Of a stretch of DNA of 64,000 bases, positions 1 to 12,800 are shown in pieces. The notes beneath the pieces were generated by a model. That model made no database searches. It had not been told where the DNA came from and saw only the letters and a list, made by a program, of their open reading frames with translations. The stretch is taken from NCBI RefSeq assembly GCF_949628215.1, contig NC_134310.1, forward strand, positions 8,259,401-8,323,400, read 5' to 3'. The DNA comes from Phalacrocorax aristotelis (lineage: Eukaryota; Chordata; Aves; Suliformes; Phalacrocoracidae). The position numbers and the translations under genes were made by a program. Every line of letters begins with the position of its first letter. Positions within the stretch are counted from its first letter, which is position 1.

Positions 1-405
1 CACAACACATAAACAGGCCTCGAGGCTCAAGCAGGAGCAGGAACCCACTGTAGAGAGTTGCAACATGCCTGTTAATTACCCCCAGATCAGGTACGTGGAT
101 TCCTCTGGGATGGGCAGCATACCAGTCCAGGCCTGCAGGGATGTGACTGGTTGAGGCAGGAACAGGGCTGGGACTTGCTGTTTCTCCCAGCCACCTCCCT
201 GCATGGAGAGGGGCCACCCTGCTCCCGGCGGGCTGTCCAGAGCTGGGGGATGCTGCTTTGTGGGCAGTGGGACCACGCAGGGGGTGGCAGGGAGGAAGGA
301 CCCAAGAGCACTGGGGCAGCTTGAGGCACTGCAGCTGGCAGTGGCTCAGAGACACTGCAGGAGGTGAAAATCCCTTCCCCAGGGCTGGGGTCACTCCTGG
401 GATGG

Positions 406-435
406 CATATGTGTGTGCGCGCGCACATGTGTGTG
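406..435. repeat. 30-bp alternating purine-pyrimidine tract
   Basis: Every step from 406 to 435 alternates pyrimidine and purine, with TG/CA repeats flanking a GCGCGCGC core. Such tracts can adopt Z-DNA under negative supercoiling. It is intronic with no nearby exon, so a function is not implied. Confidence 0.7.
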
Positions 436-3400
436 GCTCAACCTCATTCTTCGGGATGCACCCACCCACCTGAGGGTGCACGGGAACCAAGAGCAGCCCC
501 AAGGCACAGCCCAGACTGTACGAGAAGGAGCTGACGGCACTGATGCGCTGTGGGCAGGGCCAGACAACTGCCTCCAAGCGCCCAGGAGAGCTGAAAGGGC
601 AGCCAAGCCACCTCAAAACCCTGTAAATGACTTCCTAGAGAGCTCAGCACCTTCACTGGTGTTTTCACACCCATAACTACAGAAAGGTTGAACTAACGGT
701 GTCTGCACATCACCCTGTTTACCCCAGAGAGCCAGGAGGAAGGTGTTACACCTGGGAATTGTCAGTACAACTTCTTCCCTCCTAGGTCCTTAAAGGCAAA
801 GATTAAAGAGGTTTGCAAAAACATCTGAGTGCCCCTTCTTCCAGAGCCCCCCAGGACACCAAGGAGATGGGAGTTAACCACAGCAGGTCCCCTTCTACAG
901 CATGCAGAGCCAGCAGACATGCGATCCCACTGCCTGGCATGTAGGTATCTGATGGAGCTGCATGTCTCCTCGGATTTTCTCCAAGCAATTTGCTTGGGGA
1001 ACAAGCTCCTCCTGGCATAAGATTTCATCTGCTCTGATTGCTGCTCTCCACCTGAAGCAGCAATAAAACCTTGCCAGGCGACATCAGAGCCAGCTGCTGA
1101 GCGCCAGAGTCGGCAGCAGGATTACAGGAAGAGGGATGAATAGGCGATATTAATGGAGTGGCTACTCCCAGGGATGGGCTCTACAGCCAAGGAGGGGCTC
1201 AATCCTGCTGCCTCACTGACCCTCTCCCATCCCAGGGGACCTCTGCCAAGCCACTTTGCCTCCTGCCTCTGCAAAACCCAATCCCTTCACAGCAATTAGG
1301 AAGTAGCTGATTAGGGAGAGAGAAACGTCTGTCAAACATGCCAGACTCAGGGATTCTGGACTAATGGACATTCATGACGGGCTAACATTTCCTGGGAAGG
1401 AGGCGGGACATCCCCCAGACCCAGACATGGCTCCAGAGAGGTCAAGGAAACCCTCGGTTCATTGGGAACTTGACTGGGAAGAACTGAAATCCCGATGGAC
1501 CCCAGTGCAGCCTCTTGCCCTCGCCATGAGAAGTCACCTCCCAACAATTTAACGGGGAGAGAAGGCAGCAAGCTGGCAGGGAAGAGAAGCACGTGCTGGC
1601 AGCTTATCCTCCACACACCAAGACCTTTGTGTTTTGCAAATAATTGCAAGGGAGAGCAAAACAGCCCCACACACCAGCTGGGATGCAGGCATGGCCCTGC
1701 CTGTGGCAACGGCACAGGGTCCCCACGTGCTCCCCGCCTAAGGTGGGCTCTGGCCTCAGGGCTGTACTGTTCGGTCCAAAAAAAAAATCACTGCTGCCTT
1801 CAAGGCAGTAACATGCAACCAGAGAACTCACAGCGGGATCTTCCCTGAGGTTAGGCTGGGTCTGAGGAGGGGAAAAAAATGCACGGCAGGATACCTGCCA
1901 CCTTGCCAGAGGTGTACTGCAAAACCAGCCCAGCGCAGCAGGGAGGGAGAAGGGAAGGAGGCAGGAGCATTCCCACAGGGCTGTGCTGGAGAGGTCCACC
2001 CCCTCTCTGTTACGTGGCACCTGTCCTGTTCCCACCACACTGCCCCCTCCCCCCGTGGCTCACTGGCACAGAAAGCTACCCACAAAAACGCTCTGGGAGC
2101 TGGCAGCCATCTCCCAGCCCAAGAAATGAGTTCAAATAATTTGATACCCCCATAGTTCATCCCTTTCTGTAATGCTCAGAGGACTTGGACAAAGCCCATA
2201 GAAAAGATGGGGTGCAGAGAGAGCATGGACCATTGCTGCTGTCTAACCACCACCATCCTCTTCCCCTTCCCTGATAAAAAAAGGTGCAAAGAGCAGAACC
2301 AGCCTATCGTGAGAAAACAAGCAAACAAACAACAGGAAAGAAAAAGCAAAAGAGCAAGGAGGGGTTCTTCCCCTGGCCAGGCCAAACCCACACCAGGGAA
2401 CTTCCCACTCCAGCTCCTGGAGCAGCTCCCGCAGCCACCCCTATGCTGCCCGCTCTGCTGAGCGCTCACTAATGACAATTACTAACACCTAAAATGTGTT
2501 GGAGCCCATAGGCTGCCCCAGGGGAGGACTCAAGCAGGCAGCACTGCAGGATTCATAGCAGAAAAGATGCTTTTGAAAGAAAAAAAAAGATGAAAGCAGC
2601 AATATAGGCAGCAGAAAGCAAATATTTGCATTTGCAGAGAGGCCTTTGCCCAGCTCAGTGCTGGCGGCACCTCCAAATCCAGCTGCCAGCACCTGCAAGA
2701 CACGGTGTGTCCGATGAGAGGATGAGCACCGAGTCAAAGCCACCCATCTGAGGAGGCACTGGACCCAGGGTCTGTATCGCATTTAAAAGCTGGACATGGC
2801 TTTCTCTTAACCCTGTGCTAACACCCAAATCATCCCCCTTCCGAAGGCGGATTTGGCAGCGGTGGGGTCCAGCACCTGCTCCTGCACATCATGGTGGCCC
2901 ACGGAGGAGCTGGGCTCTGTGCCGGGCTCCTGACCAGGTCCCCATCCAAGTGGCTCCCCCTGTGCCAGCCCCTCGGCTGTGGCACAGCATGGGGCACAGC
3001 ACCTCACCAACAGTGCCAGGAGCCTCTGCACACTATGGCCCTGAGTCATGCCTAGGCACCAGGACCAGGAATTTGGCCTCTCTGGTCCCCAGGCGATGCA
3101 GTTGAGGAGCGCAGGAGAAGGCAGCTCTGAGCGAAGGCAGCCGGGCACTGGCCCAGTGCTGCAAGCACCACAGCCCCGGTGACACAAGCTGCATGAGTCC
3201 AAGCAATGACAGTTCCTTGGAGCATTGGGTTTTAATACCATTGGGGAAAGAAAAAAAAAAAAGTTATTTTAGAGTTTGACCTTCCTCTAGAGGAGGCTCT
3301 GAAGGCCTAAGAGGAAAAACACACATGAGCCATTAGCAAGGGAGGCAAGAGAAGTCAGCAGGCAGCATGTGGCCTCTTCTCTCCCGCAGCCTACTCCAAA

Positions 3401-6254
3401 GATGCCCGTGAGCCGCCTCCAGCACATAGCGGCTCTGCGGCTCCGACCAGCCAGCCACCTTTTCGAGGTGGCTGAGCCCCTTGCCATATGTGCACGTGTA
3501 CGGAGGTCTATGCGGAGCTGAAGACAGAAGGGTGTCACGTGCAGCACGCTGACCCCAGCCCGTATTTCCTGAAGGTACTACCCCTGAGGAGTAACCCCCT
3601 GCTGCCAAGTAACCTGGAGGCTAAAGGCTGCAGGCCAGGGGTGAGAGCCACAGCTTGAGCGAGCTTGGGAATGTCCCCAGCACTCACACGTGACCGTTCA
3701 GCTGGGACATGGACCCAGCCCAGCTGTAGTAGCGACCTGCTGCTGGCTCATACACCACACAAGGATCCCCCCCCTTTCTTCCCTCCAAAGTACTGGGTTT
3801 ACTTCTTAAAAATAAGTTAATTTCCAACTTTTGAAGGAAAACAGCTGCTGTGTTTCCAAGCTGCCATTAGAAATGAATGCAGCAGGCCAGGGGAGAGGGG
3901 TGAGCACAGGAAAGCAGCAAAAAGCGTATCTGCAGAAGCTTATTGCCAGAAAAACAGAAGCAGCAGTCTCTGCCAGGTCCCTGTCCCTCACCACAGCCCA
4001 CAGCAGCTCCACAGCACAGCCTCACTAGAGCACTGGCCATGCTCACAGGGGCCGTCAGGGAGTCCCCTGTCCAGGCAGCATGGCAGGACAAACAGCAGCT
4101 CCTGGCTCCAAAGTGCAGCTCTGAGGCAGCCCAGCACCAGGCAGATCTCAGGGAAAGGGGCTTGCATACCACCCAGGTGCTTTGGGCTGGGTTCTCCTCC
4201 TCTCCCAGCCCACTCCAAGGCACCACCGAGGAGCCTGCTCCAACAAACCCTCGCTGTGAGCAGTACATGCTGGCCTGGCTCCCACTGGCCAGCAGGAAGC
4301 TGACAGAGGCAGCAGGCTCCCACTGCTCGGCTGTAGCCCAGTGCCAGGGCACACGAGCCACGCTCCAGTCACCCCTGCTGCCAACAGCCTCCTCCTGCCT
4401 TGTATTTCACAGAGCAGCATCCAGCCCTGGCACAGAAGCAGGCTGGTTGCAGGCAGCAGATGGGCAGGGGTGCTGCCCAGCCAGGGAAGGGGGGGAAGCT
4501 CAGGGGGCTGCAGGCAGCAGGGGTTGCCCAGGGCTGCCTTTGGAAAACCCCAGGAGGAGCCAGGCTGGCTCTTGTCCGCAGCTGCAGGCTGACAGTGAGG
4601 GGGAACAAGCACTTTGGATGTGCTGGCTGGGGCACGGTGCCCTGCCCAGCCCAGGGGGAAGCACCAAAACCAGGTGACCAGGAGGTAACAGGACCTGCAT
4701 GACCTAAATCTGCCCCTCGCTAACCCCCACATGGCTCCCCCCAAACTCCACACACCAGAGGGCTGGGGCAGTTGCTCCAGCTCCCACCCCAGCTCTCCAG
4801 TCGTGCTCATACAGTGAGGAACTGGCCAGCAGCACTGCCTGACTGGGATGGGGACTGGTACTACATTTGTGTATCGCCCAGGATGCCAAGGCCAGTATGA
4901 ACATGGAGGGGCAGGATCCAAGGATGGCTCTGGCAGCCAGGAATTCCTGCCCATCATTCCCCTTCTGGCTTCCCACAAATGCCTTATGCCAGTTTTTTTA
5001 TAAATTTTATTTTTAAACAAATCACTTTTGATTTTGGACACCTCCGTACCTGGGAGGACACTTGTCCCAGTCTGAGGCACTGAGAAGGACAGATCGGCAC
5101 CTGCCTCTTGGCATGGTGGTAAAACTGGGCAAAGCATTACCTGTTTCAGGAAGACAATGTCATACTTCCATCCCCCACGGCTGGAGCTGGAAGAGTCACC
5201 TCCTAGCATGTTTTTGCAAGATCTCCTGGCTTTTTTTATGAAAGGAAAAAGTCCAAAGATGATTTGGGAGCTTTTAAACACTGAGCTACACTCTGGCCTC
5301 TGCAGTCAGCCTGTCTTGAGGACCAAGTACTCCATTCCCAGGGGAAAACTGTTCAGCAACAGCTGGGGAGTATCTCTGCTCATGCCACCACTTCACAACA
5401 GGATCCTTCTGGTCCCTAGCCATTCATCTGCAGTTGGAGAAATCCCTACTTTCTGTGAAGTCCCAAAAACATTCCTGAGCCCTGATGCAGCTCAGAGGCA
5501 CACCTAAGGAAGAGAGATGCAATTTTAGGAGAAAAAGCCACATAGCTGTGGCTTCCACTGATGTGATGAGATCTTGTGCTGAGGCCTTTACCATGTTCTA
5601 AGCCAGGTGCTAAAGGGTGTGACAGAGCAGGAAAACCACATGAAGGGACTAGAAGCTTCTCTTGCTGGTGGCAAGGACACTCTCACAGCAAGAATCGACT
5701 GCTGCAGAGCCCCAGAGCAAGAGCTCACTGCTTGTTCCAGCCACGAGCAAACTGAGCCCAACTGCTCTGAGGTTCCTGCAGCGGCTGCACTCTGAGCAAC
5801 CCAGACTGCCAGTTTCGCAGACACTCCTCAGAGCTGTGAGACTCATGCCTACCTCAGTGCTGTCCCCAAAATGCAAGGGGGAGGCCAAGGCAGGGGGTCA
5901 TGCCAATCCTCAGTGCTGAGTACGCCAGACAAAGGAACAGCCACAGCCCCAGTTGTTTCAGACTCCTGCCTAGAGCAGGATCTTAGGAAATAGCTCATCC
6001 AGGAACACATACCCACCATGGGATGTTGACTGGCAAGCAGGGAAAAGGAGGGTGAAGGACACAGGTAGACCCTGCACATCTCAGAGCCCTCCATCCATCC
6101 CCTCCCAGCCAGCCCTGCAGGGAGGCACTGGCAGCAGGAGGTGCAGCATCCCCAGGGAGTGTCCAGATCCACCTGGGCAGCTGGTGCAGCAAAATCCCTC
6201 AATACTACTCCTTCCACAATACCTGGGTTTGAAGGAAGGATTACAGCTCTTCAT

Positions 6255-6760
6255 GACATGGAGTACTGTGTCCAGTTCTGGGCCCCCCGGTTCAAGAAGG
6301 ACAGAGAACTGCTGGAGCAAGCCCAGCAGAGAGAAACCAAGATGATCAGGGGACTGGAGCATCTCTCTGAGGAAAGGCTGACACCTGGGTTTGTTCAGCC
6401 TGGAGAAGAGAAGACTATGGGGGGATCTCATCAATGCTTATAAATATCTGAAGGGCAGGTGTCAGGAGGATGGGGCCGGACTCTTTCAGAGGTGCCCAGC
6501 GACAGGCCAAGGGTCAATGGGCACAAGTTGGAACACGGGAAGTTCCACCTGAACATGAGGACAAACCCCTTCCCTGTGCGGGTGCCAGAGCAGGGGCACA
6601 GGCTGCCCAGAGAGGCTGTGGGGTCCCTTCCCTGGAGACATTCACACCCCACCTGGATGCGGCCCTGTGCCCCTGCTCTGGGTGTGCCTGCTCCAGCAGG
6701 GGTGGGACGGGATGAGCTCCAGAGGCCCCTTTCAATCCCCGCCATTCTGTGATTCTATGA
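6255..6760 (+). mobile_element. CR1 LINE fragment, 3' end
   Basis: The plus strand carries the C-terminal part of CR1 ORF2 in broken frames (a [12 protein letters not shown] block, a QRRATK-like region, then an [16 protein letters not shown] stretch). It then has the CR1 3' UTR, ending in CCATTCTGTGATTCTATGA. It is 5'-truncated, as most CR1 copies are. It is clearly more diverged than the copies at 37862-39006 and 62105-62714, so it is an older insertion. Confidence 0.88.
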
Positions 6761-8161
6761 CACTGGGAGATACAGACCCTCCACTGCTGAAAGCAGGAAC
6801 AACTTGGCTGGATTTTAAACAGAGCATTTTCCTAAGCTCCGCAATTAAGCGGTGATCCCATCGGGGAGTTCAGGAACATGATGGTTTAGCCTGGCACCAG
6901 CCAGTCTGTCACGCTGGGAAGAGCTAACATTAACTCCCCACAGACAGAGGCGGCACAGCACGGTGGGTAAATTCACCCCACCCTCCATGCAGGTGCCTGA
7001 GCCGGGGCTGCCAGCAGCACCTCCCAACAGCCTCCCACCTCCTGCTCCTCTTGCACGCAAACAGCCTGCCCAGATGACCACGTTTACTGCAGGTTTAGCT
7101 CAGAGCTTCATTTGAAATGACGCTGCTTAAAATATCATGGAACAACAAGGCCTATGGCTCTCTCAGGCTCCCAGCCTGCTCTGGGGACCGGCTCTCTTTC
7201 CTCTTCCTAGGACACAAGCCTTTTCCCAAAGCACTTGCAGCCAAGGCCAACACTGCCTGGCAGAGACTCCATCCACACATCCAATGCACAATTCCTGGAG
7301 GCTTCCAGACTGCGCTGCTGGCACAGCAGTGCCTGGCACTGCCAGGCCTCTCCCAGCTGCCTGATGCCAACCGAAGAGTTAACAGCCCACTGAATGCCTC
7401 CTGGGGCATGCAGAGTCCTTGGAAGAGGAGCAACCTACCCACCCTCTAAGCAAGAGTTTGCTTGAACAGTGTCCTGATAAACTTGGTTCAAAATGGAAAG
7501 TGACCATGGAAGGTGCTTGGGTTTTATTCAGCCCTTTCTCTCTCCCCTGCATGAAATTTTAGGAGAGTCTCTGAAACAACTGGAGAATTTACCCAGTATA
7601 AAATGAAATACTGAATCCCTCCCCCAGGAGCTTGCCCCAGCAGAACAAACACCCTTCACTGTGGCCTCCACTCTACATCCGTTCTCCTGAGGCACGTGGT
7701 GCAGTGGGAGGGCAGCGCGCTGTGCGCAAGCAGGGCGAGATCTGGTGAGCATACAGCAGCATCTCATGAAGCATTACTCAAAGCGTTACTGGACTGGGGG
7801 GAACACACAGGCTCATGTGGGCCACCACCCCTTCCAACAGGCAGAACTGAACTGTAATGCTCTCCCTTGACAAAGCCAAAGAGTGATAGGTATGGGGTGG
7901 AGATAGGGAACACCTTGGCAATCAGTCCTTCAGGCTGCAATGGGCTTTGAAAGATCAAGTGCAGTGTGAAGGGGCTGAGGAAGAGGAAACTCTGCGAAGG
8001 AGGCAACCTGCAGCGTGCAATGCTTCAACACTGCATGGCCGGTCAACACCCTTGGTGCTGACAGCCACAGGCACGTGCCAGCTCCTCCTGCTGCAGGAGG
8101 CAATACCAGGGTAATCCCTGCACAAGTAGTTACAGCGAGGACAGAAGATGACCCTTCTCAC

Positions 8162-8348
8162 CTAGACGGAGCTCCCCGAAATTGCCGCATCCAATCTTCT
8201 TGCCAACCCGGAAGTTGGGACCCACCATTAAGACTCCTGAGTTGGTTCCAGCACTTCGGCTTCCATGACTGCTCCTTCCTCCACCTGTCTTAGACATCCT
8301 TTTACCTTCCTCCAGCTCCCCTTTCCCTCCTCTCTTATCAAAATCCAT
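8162..8348 (-). CDS. CSNK1G2: Casein kinase 1 gamma 2, first coding exon
   Basis: CSNK1G2 is a membrane-associated serine/threonine kinase of the CK1 family acting in Wnt/LRP6 and related signalling (family knowledge). The exon encodes 62 codons plus one base. It starts [10 protein letters not shown], passes through a Ser/Gly-rich stretch, and ends with the start of the kinase domain: [16 protein letters not shown] followed by the glycine-rich ATP loop [10 protein letters not shown]. The N-terminus is that of the gamma 2 paralogue, not gamma 1 or 3. The donor is CTAG|GTGAG (GT at 8161-8160), phase 1. The start is the first in-frame ATG of the exon, at 8348. Its context is weak at -3 (C) with G at +4; Met18 has a better context and could be an alternative start. 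The lipidation-bearing C-terminus and the remaining kinase exons lie outside the window. Confidence 0.95.
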
Positions 8349-8655
8349 AAGTTTGTGATACCCTGGCCTCTCCACGGTTACGCTGCTGCCATACAAATCC
8401 CAGAGCTGCCGAAAGTTGAGGGGTAAGGAGAAAAGAAACAGGGCTCTTCTTGGTTAATACACCATCACGGTGATCAGTGGGAGGGCAGGGCGTGAAGGAG
8501 GGATAAGCGGCCACCCACAGGTGCTGGGCTACTGAAATGTTAGTGCTTTCCAAGGTCCCGCCGGGATTGTCATCATTGCCTGTTACAGGGAGTTCTTTGG
8601 TGGCGAGAACATCCTGCAGAGAGGGCCCTCCCAGCGTGGCTCCTCAGTCTCCCAG
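8349..8655 (-). promoter_or_regulatory. CSNK1G2: CSNK1G2 5' UTR within exon 2, with four short upstream ORFs
   Basis: A strong acceptor (polypyrimidine tract then TGCAG, AG at 8657-8656) opens the exon 307 nt before the start codon. In the mature leader direction there are four ATG-initiated micro-ORFs: 8583-8612 (9 codons), 8529-8576 (15 codons, beginning with two Met codons), 8454-8465 (3 codons) and 8378-8392 (ATG GCA GCA GCG TAA). All stop before the main ATG, and the last ends 29 nt upstream of it. Short upstream ORFs usually lower main-frame translation. Conservation is untested. Confidence 0.7.
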
Positions 8656-9807
8656 CTGCAGAAAGAAGAGGGAGAAAGTTAGAATGATAAAATGAGGAGG
8701 CAGAGGACAATAAAGGGTTGTGGGCTCCAGGCTCCCACCGCCAGCTCCACAGAGCCCCTCCAACACCTTCCCTGTGTTACAGATAACTCCCACAACGATG
8801 AAGGGTGCCACAACTGAGGGGTGGGAAAAGCTGGGGTATCAGCACCATCGCAGGGTGCCCCACATCTAAGATGCTGACATAAATAAATGAAGTCTGGCCA
8901 TGGCAGGAGGCAAAACGCTTGATGAGCATCTCCAGGTGAGAGCCAGCAGCGAGTCATGTGGGGAGAAAAACATCCCCATGGGCAAGGGCTGCTGGCAGCA
9001 GGGAGACCTTTGGAGGTATCAGCCAAGGCGCTCGGGGCCAGGCTGCCGCTGGTCAGACCCGAGAGTCCCCAAAAGCAGAGGATACACATAAACCACTGAG
9101 TTACAGGGCAAACCATACCAGGCGTGCAACTTTCTATGAAGTGAAAAGAGGATATTCTCCCCAGGCAGCTGCTTGCCAGGAGGGTCCCTGTGGGTCCAGA
9201 GGCTGTGGCCAGCTGAGTTAGAATGCTTCCCCCCAGCACCAGCCTCCATTGAGGCTGGGCTGGGACATTTGTGCCAGTGATCCTATGCCTGGATGCATGG
9301 GAGAGGACACGGTTTCTAAGCAGCTCCATGTGTGTGGGGAATGACCCACACTCACAGATTCCACAACAGCCCACCCAGGCCTGCCAGGCTGGAGTAAAAC
9401 AGACACTGGCAAACAGGAACCCAGGACTTACTAACACCCCGCTCGCCTCCGCGGCGAGTTCCTGATTGCTGCCTCTTTCTCTGCTCTCACAAACAAACCT
9501 TGATTTTAATTGCAAAGCTCGGAGCGAGGCTCAGTGGCCAACAGGGCTGCTGGCTGCAGCCTGGACAAAAGCCACTGTGACACTCGCTGCGAGTAACTTA
9601 TGGCCATGGATGCTTGTTTGCTCAGTGGTAGTGTAGCACCTTGCCCGCCCCACACATGCGGCTCCCAGTACTTCCCAGTGAGGCTGGTGGGAAGCCCTGT
9701 GCTGGCAGTGGGGTAACTCGGGGTTCCCCTCAGCCCCCACAAACAGACAGGACTCAGCTCAGGCCCTCAAACCAGGGAGCTCCTTCCCATGTACGCACAC
9801 CTGTTTA

Positions 9808-9877
9808 CAGCAGGGGGGGTGGACTAGATGACCTTTAAAGATCCCTTCCAACCCAAACTATTCTAGGAGTCTATGAC
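9808..9877 (+). mobile_element. CR1 LINE 3'-tail fragment
   Basis: About 70 bp match the final CR1 3' UTR (GGACTAGATGACCTTTAAAG, then CCCTTCCAACCCAAACTATT and a degraded terminal octamer repeat). It is a severely 5'-truncated insertion on the plus strand. Confidence 0.8.
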
Positions 9878-12800
9878 ATTGGCTCCGCACAAGCCCCACC
9901 CTGTGCAAGCTGACTGTGTTCACACAGGTACAGCCCAACATTGAGGCCAAATCAGCCCCTCGCTCCCTTCTGGAGGAGTGGAAAGACAAAACTGTCGACC
10001 AGCTCCATGCTCAGGGAGCCAGGTTCCCAAGAGGGAGCCACGCTCTCCCTCCATCCAGGACTCCCATGGGAGTCAGGAGCAGGACAGCCAGGAAGCTAAA
10101 CACGAGCTAGAAAGTGCAGAGGGTCAAGCAGGAGCTGGGCACACACTGGGAGGCCACGTGAGACAGACCGACTGACACATCCACACACTCCCTGCTTTCC
10201 CCCCAGCATTCATCATCTCTGGGTTTGCTCCCAGCTCAGTCCTTGCTGCTTTTCGAGTGAGCTGAGCGGCAGCCCCCGCCACTCCCTGCCCGCCCCCCCT
10301 CTCACCACCTTCCTCTGCTCCTCTCCAGGCTCCCACAACACCCACCAAGAGCCCTTGCTGCTGTGGCCTCATTACCTGCAGGTTAAACAAGCAAACCCAC
10401 ACCCCTCTAGTGCTCAGACTCCAGGAAATGAGCACACTGCAAGTCCTGATGCTTGGCCAAACCCCATAAAACTTTTTATTGGCTCTCAATAGCTACTAAT
10501 AACAAAAAAAGGCTTCTTGTGCTAAAGGGTGCATGGGGGGAAATGGGGGAGGGTCTAAGAGCAACAGAGGGGAAAAATACACCCAAAGCCAGAGCTCAGC
10601 ATAGAGGAAAGACTGGCTGCGTAAGGGTCTGTGGGCAGAAGAGCTGCTCCCTGGGGCTACCCTGCTCCCAGTCCTCGCCTGACACCAAATCCTTGCCAGG
10701 GCCCACCACACCCTGTCCACAGCATCCTGGCAGAATGCCACTGCTCTCCAGGAGAAACCAGAGCTGCAGGTGCTGAAGGTGCAGGGTGCTGGCCTGGCCC
10801 CTTGGGGTGGTTGTAGGTGCATGACACCCATCTGTGAGACCTGCCTGTTCAAGTACTGTGGAACAAGGCTTTCACATGGCATGGGAGCCTCCTCCTTCTG
10901 CTGCAGGCTCCATCCTCCAGGCCAACACCTCTGGAGCATCCCCCAGAGCACAGCAGCCCCAGCACAGAGCAGCCTGGCCCTCCAAGGCCACCACCTGGGG
11001 ACCATGCTGCTGTACCCAGCACATCTCAGCCAAGGGAAACTGAGGCACACAGAGCCTTCCACCTTCCCTAAAGGGTAGCTACGGGCCAGCTCCTGCCCTG
11101 ACACTCCCTTCCCCCAGCAGCCAGCAATCTTCATCCCATGGCAGCAGGAAGCATGGTGGGAGCAGCAGCAGAGCAGGGCTTCCCCACACTTTGTTTTCCC
11201 CCAGCCCTGAGCACACACAGCCGACATGTGATATCCTGCTCATTCTTTGCTCCCCCCACAATAATTTCCACCCCAGGTTTGGCGCATGGTGGTGCCCTCC
11301 TGCCCATCTCACACTTCACCTCTGCCAGCCTCACACAAGGGCGTTGGGGAGCCATTTCCCCTGCAACATCCCAGCTCCTGGATCAGGCAGTGCAGCACAG
11401 CCCTCCCGGGTGTTTTGGGAACCACCTTCCCCAGGCACAGCTCCTGCTGCACACCAGGGAAGGCAGGGCAGCCAGTGATGTGCAGGCCATGCTGCTTCAT
11501 ACCCCATCTTCATTTTGAATCAGACCTTTATGTTCAGTCCCAGGGGATTTCAGGCCCAGACTGTTTGCACAGTCAGGCAGCTGACAGCCAGAGCCAAGGG
11601 AACTCCAGCCCTGCACTTAGGATTATTTTTTTAAAGAGTTATGGGCCAGTCTCTGCAAGGGAATTTCAGACAATGGAGTGAGATGGAGCCTTAACAGAAG
11701 GGAAAAAAATACTGTTTTCTGCAAGCACTGGGAGACTGTGCTGTCTTCCCTTGGCCCAGATGAACACAGGCAGTGGTGTAGCGCAACTCTCCAGCCCTGT
11801 ACAGTAATCCCCTGCCTCGGAAGCAGCCCTCTTGAAAGAGACCGGCTCCAAACCCCAATTTCAGGCAGCTGGGCCAGGGCAACGACTGGCAAGGCCACAG
11901 CAGTGACCCCCGTGCTGGGGCTGTGTGCCAGCCAGCTACTGCACTGCAATTCCCCCCTTTCCCAAAGGCAGGTGGTCAGAGCAGCAGGAAGTCACTGAAC
12001 CACATCGGTGTGAGTCAGGCCAGGGCAAGCAATGCTCCTCCAAACTCTGCCCACCAGCCTCCCCCATGTATGAGCCACAGGGAGCTGAGGGCTGGGAGGA
12101 GTCTATTTCCACATCCAGAGAGTGCCAAGGAGAGGCTCTGTGCACCTCTGTACAAAAGCAAGACCCACCTCTCTGCGTGGCCAGTGACTGGTCAGGTTTT
12201 CCACCCTGTGCCATAGAGAGATCTCTGGCCTTTAAAATTGAGAACAACCTAATTAGAAACAGAAACCTTTGGTAAAATCCCAGGACTCCCACTGCTCTGG
12301 AGCAAACAGCCCTGTAAAACCTGGGTTTGTTAAAACACAGCAACTTCGGGATGGGCAACAGGGACCCAGACCTGCCCCATCCTGCCACCCCAGGGTACCC
12401 CTGATAAAACTGAGGGCACATGGTTGCATTTTGAACAAGAATCCTCCCCTGGAATGTCACATTGAGGCAAGCAGCCTCAGAAAAGCCCCTTCTAGGCTGG
12501 ATTTGTTGGCCTGGTATCAAATCTGATGCAAGATGAGACTAAGAAAACTTCTTTCTCTCTTTGGGGGGAAGGGGAAGGAGGGGATGAACATGAAAAAAGT
12601 AAATTGGCCTGAAGTTTGGTGGAAGAAATTCCAAAGCAAGCTGAGGTCTTAAAACAAATAAGCACTGCCCTGCAGTGTTTGCAATGCAAGTGCTCCAAGC
12701 CAGGGAACCTGAAAGCAAAATAAACTGCAGACAAGTGCAAATGACTTTGGCACCTCTTCAAAAACAGAGCCACAAAAGCACTGAAAGTACCATAAAGGGG

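Larger units (their letters stand above)
1..8161 (-). other. CSNK1G2: Intron of CSNK1G2 downstream of first coding exon (partial)
   Basis: This stretch follows the splice donor of the first CSNK1G2 coding exon on the minus strand. I looked for the next kinase exon (the part after the glycine-rich loop) and found none, so the intron probably continues past base 1. It is moderately GC-rich single-copy DNA. The only clear insert is a CR1 fragment at 6255-6760, plus an alternating purine-pyrimidine tract at 406-435. Open frames here, up to 377 codons, are stop-poor GC-rich shadows without domain features. Confidence 0.75.

Noticed and set aside
3943..4677. 244-codon plus-strand open frame
   Set aside because: Mirror of the minus-strand frame in GC-rich intron DNA; no motif.
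4148..5281. 377-codon minus-strand open frame
   Set aside because: Low-complexity, no recognisable domain, overlaps open frames on the other strand, lies within an intron.
1..8161. Next CSNK1G2 kinase exon
   Set aside because: No minus-strand frame with the expected kinase block and splice borders was found.
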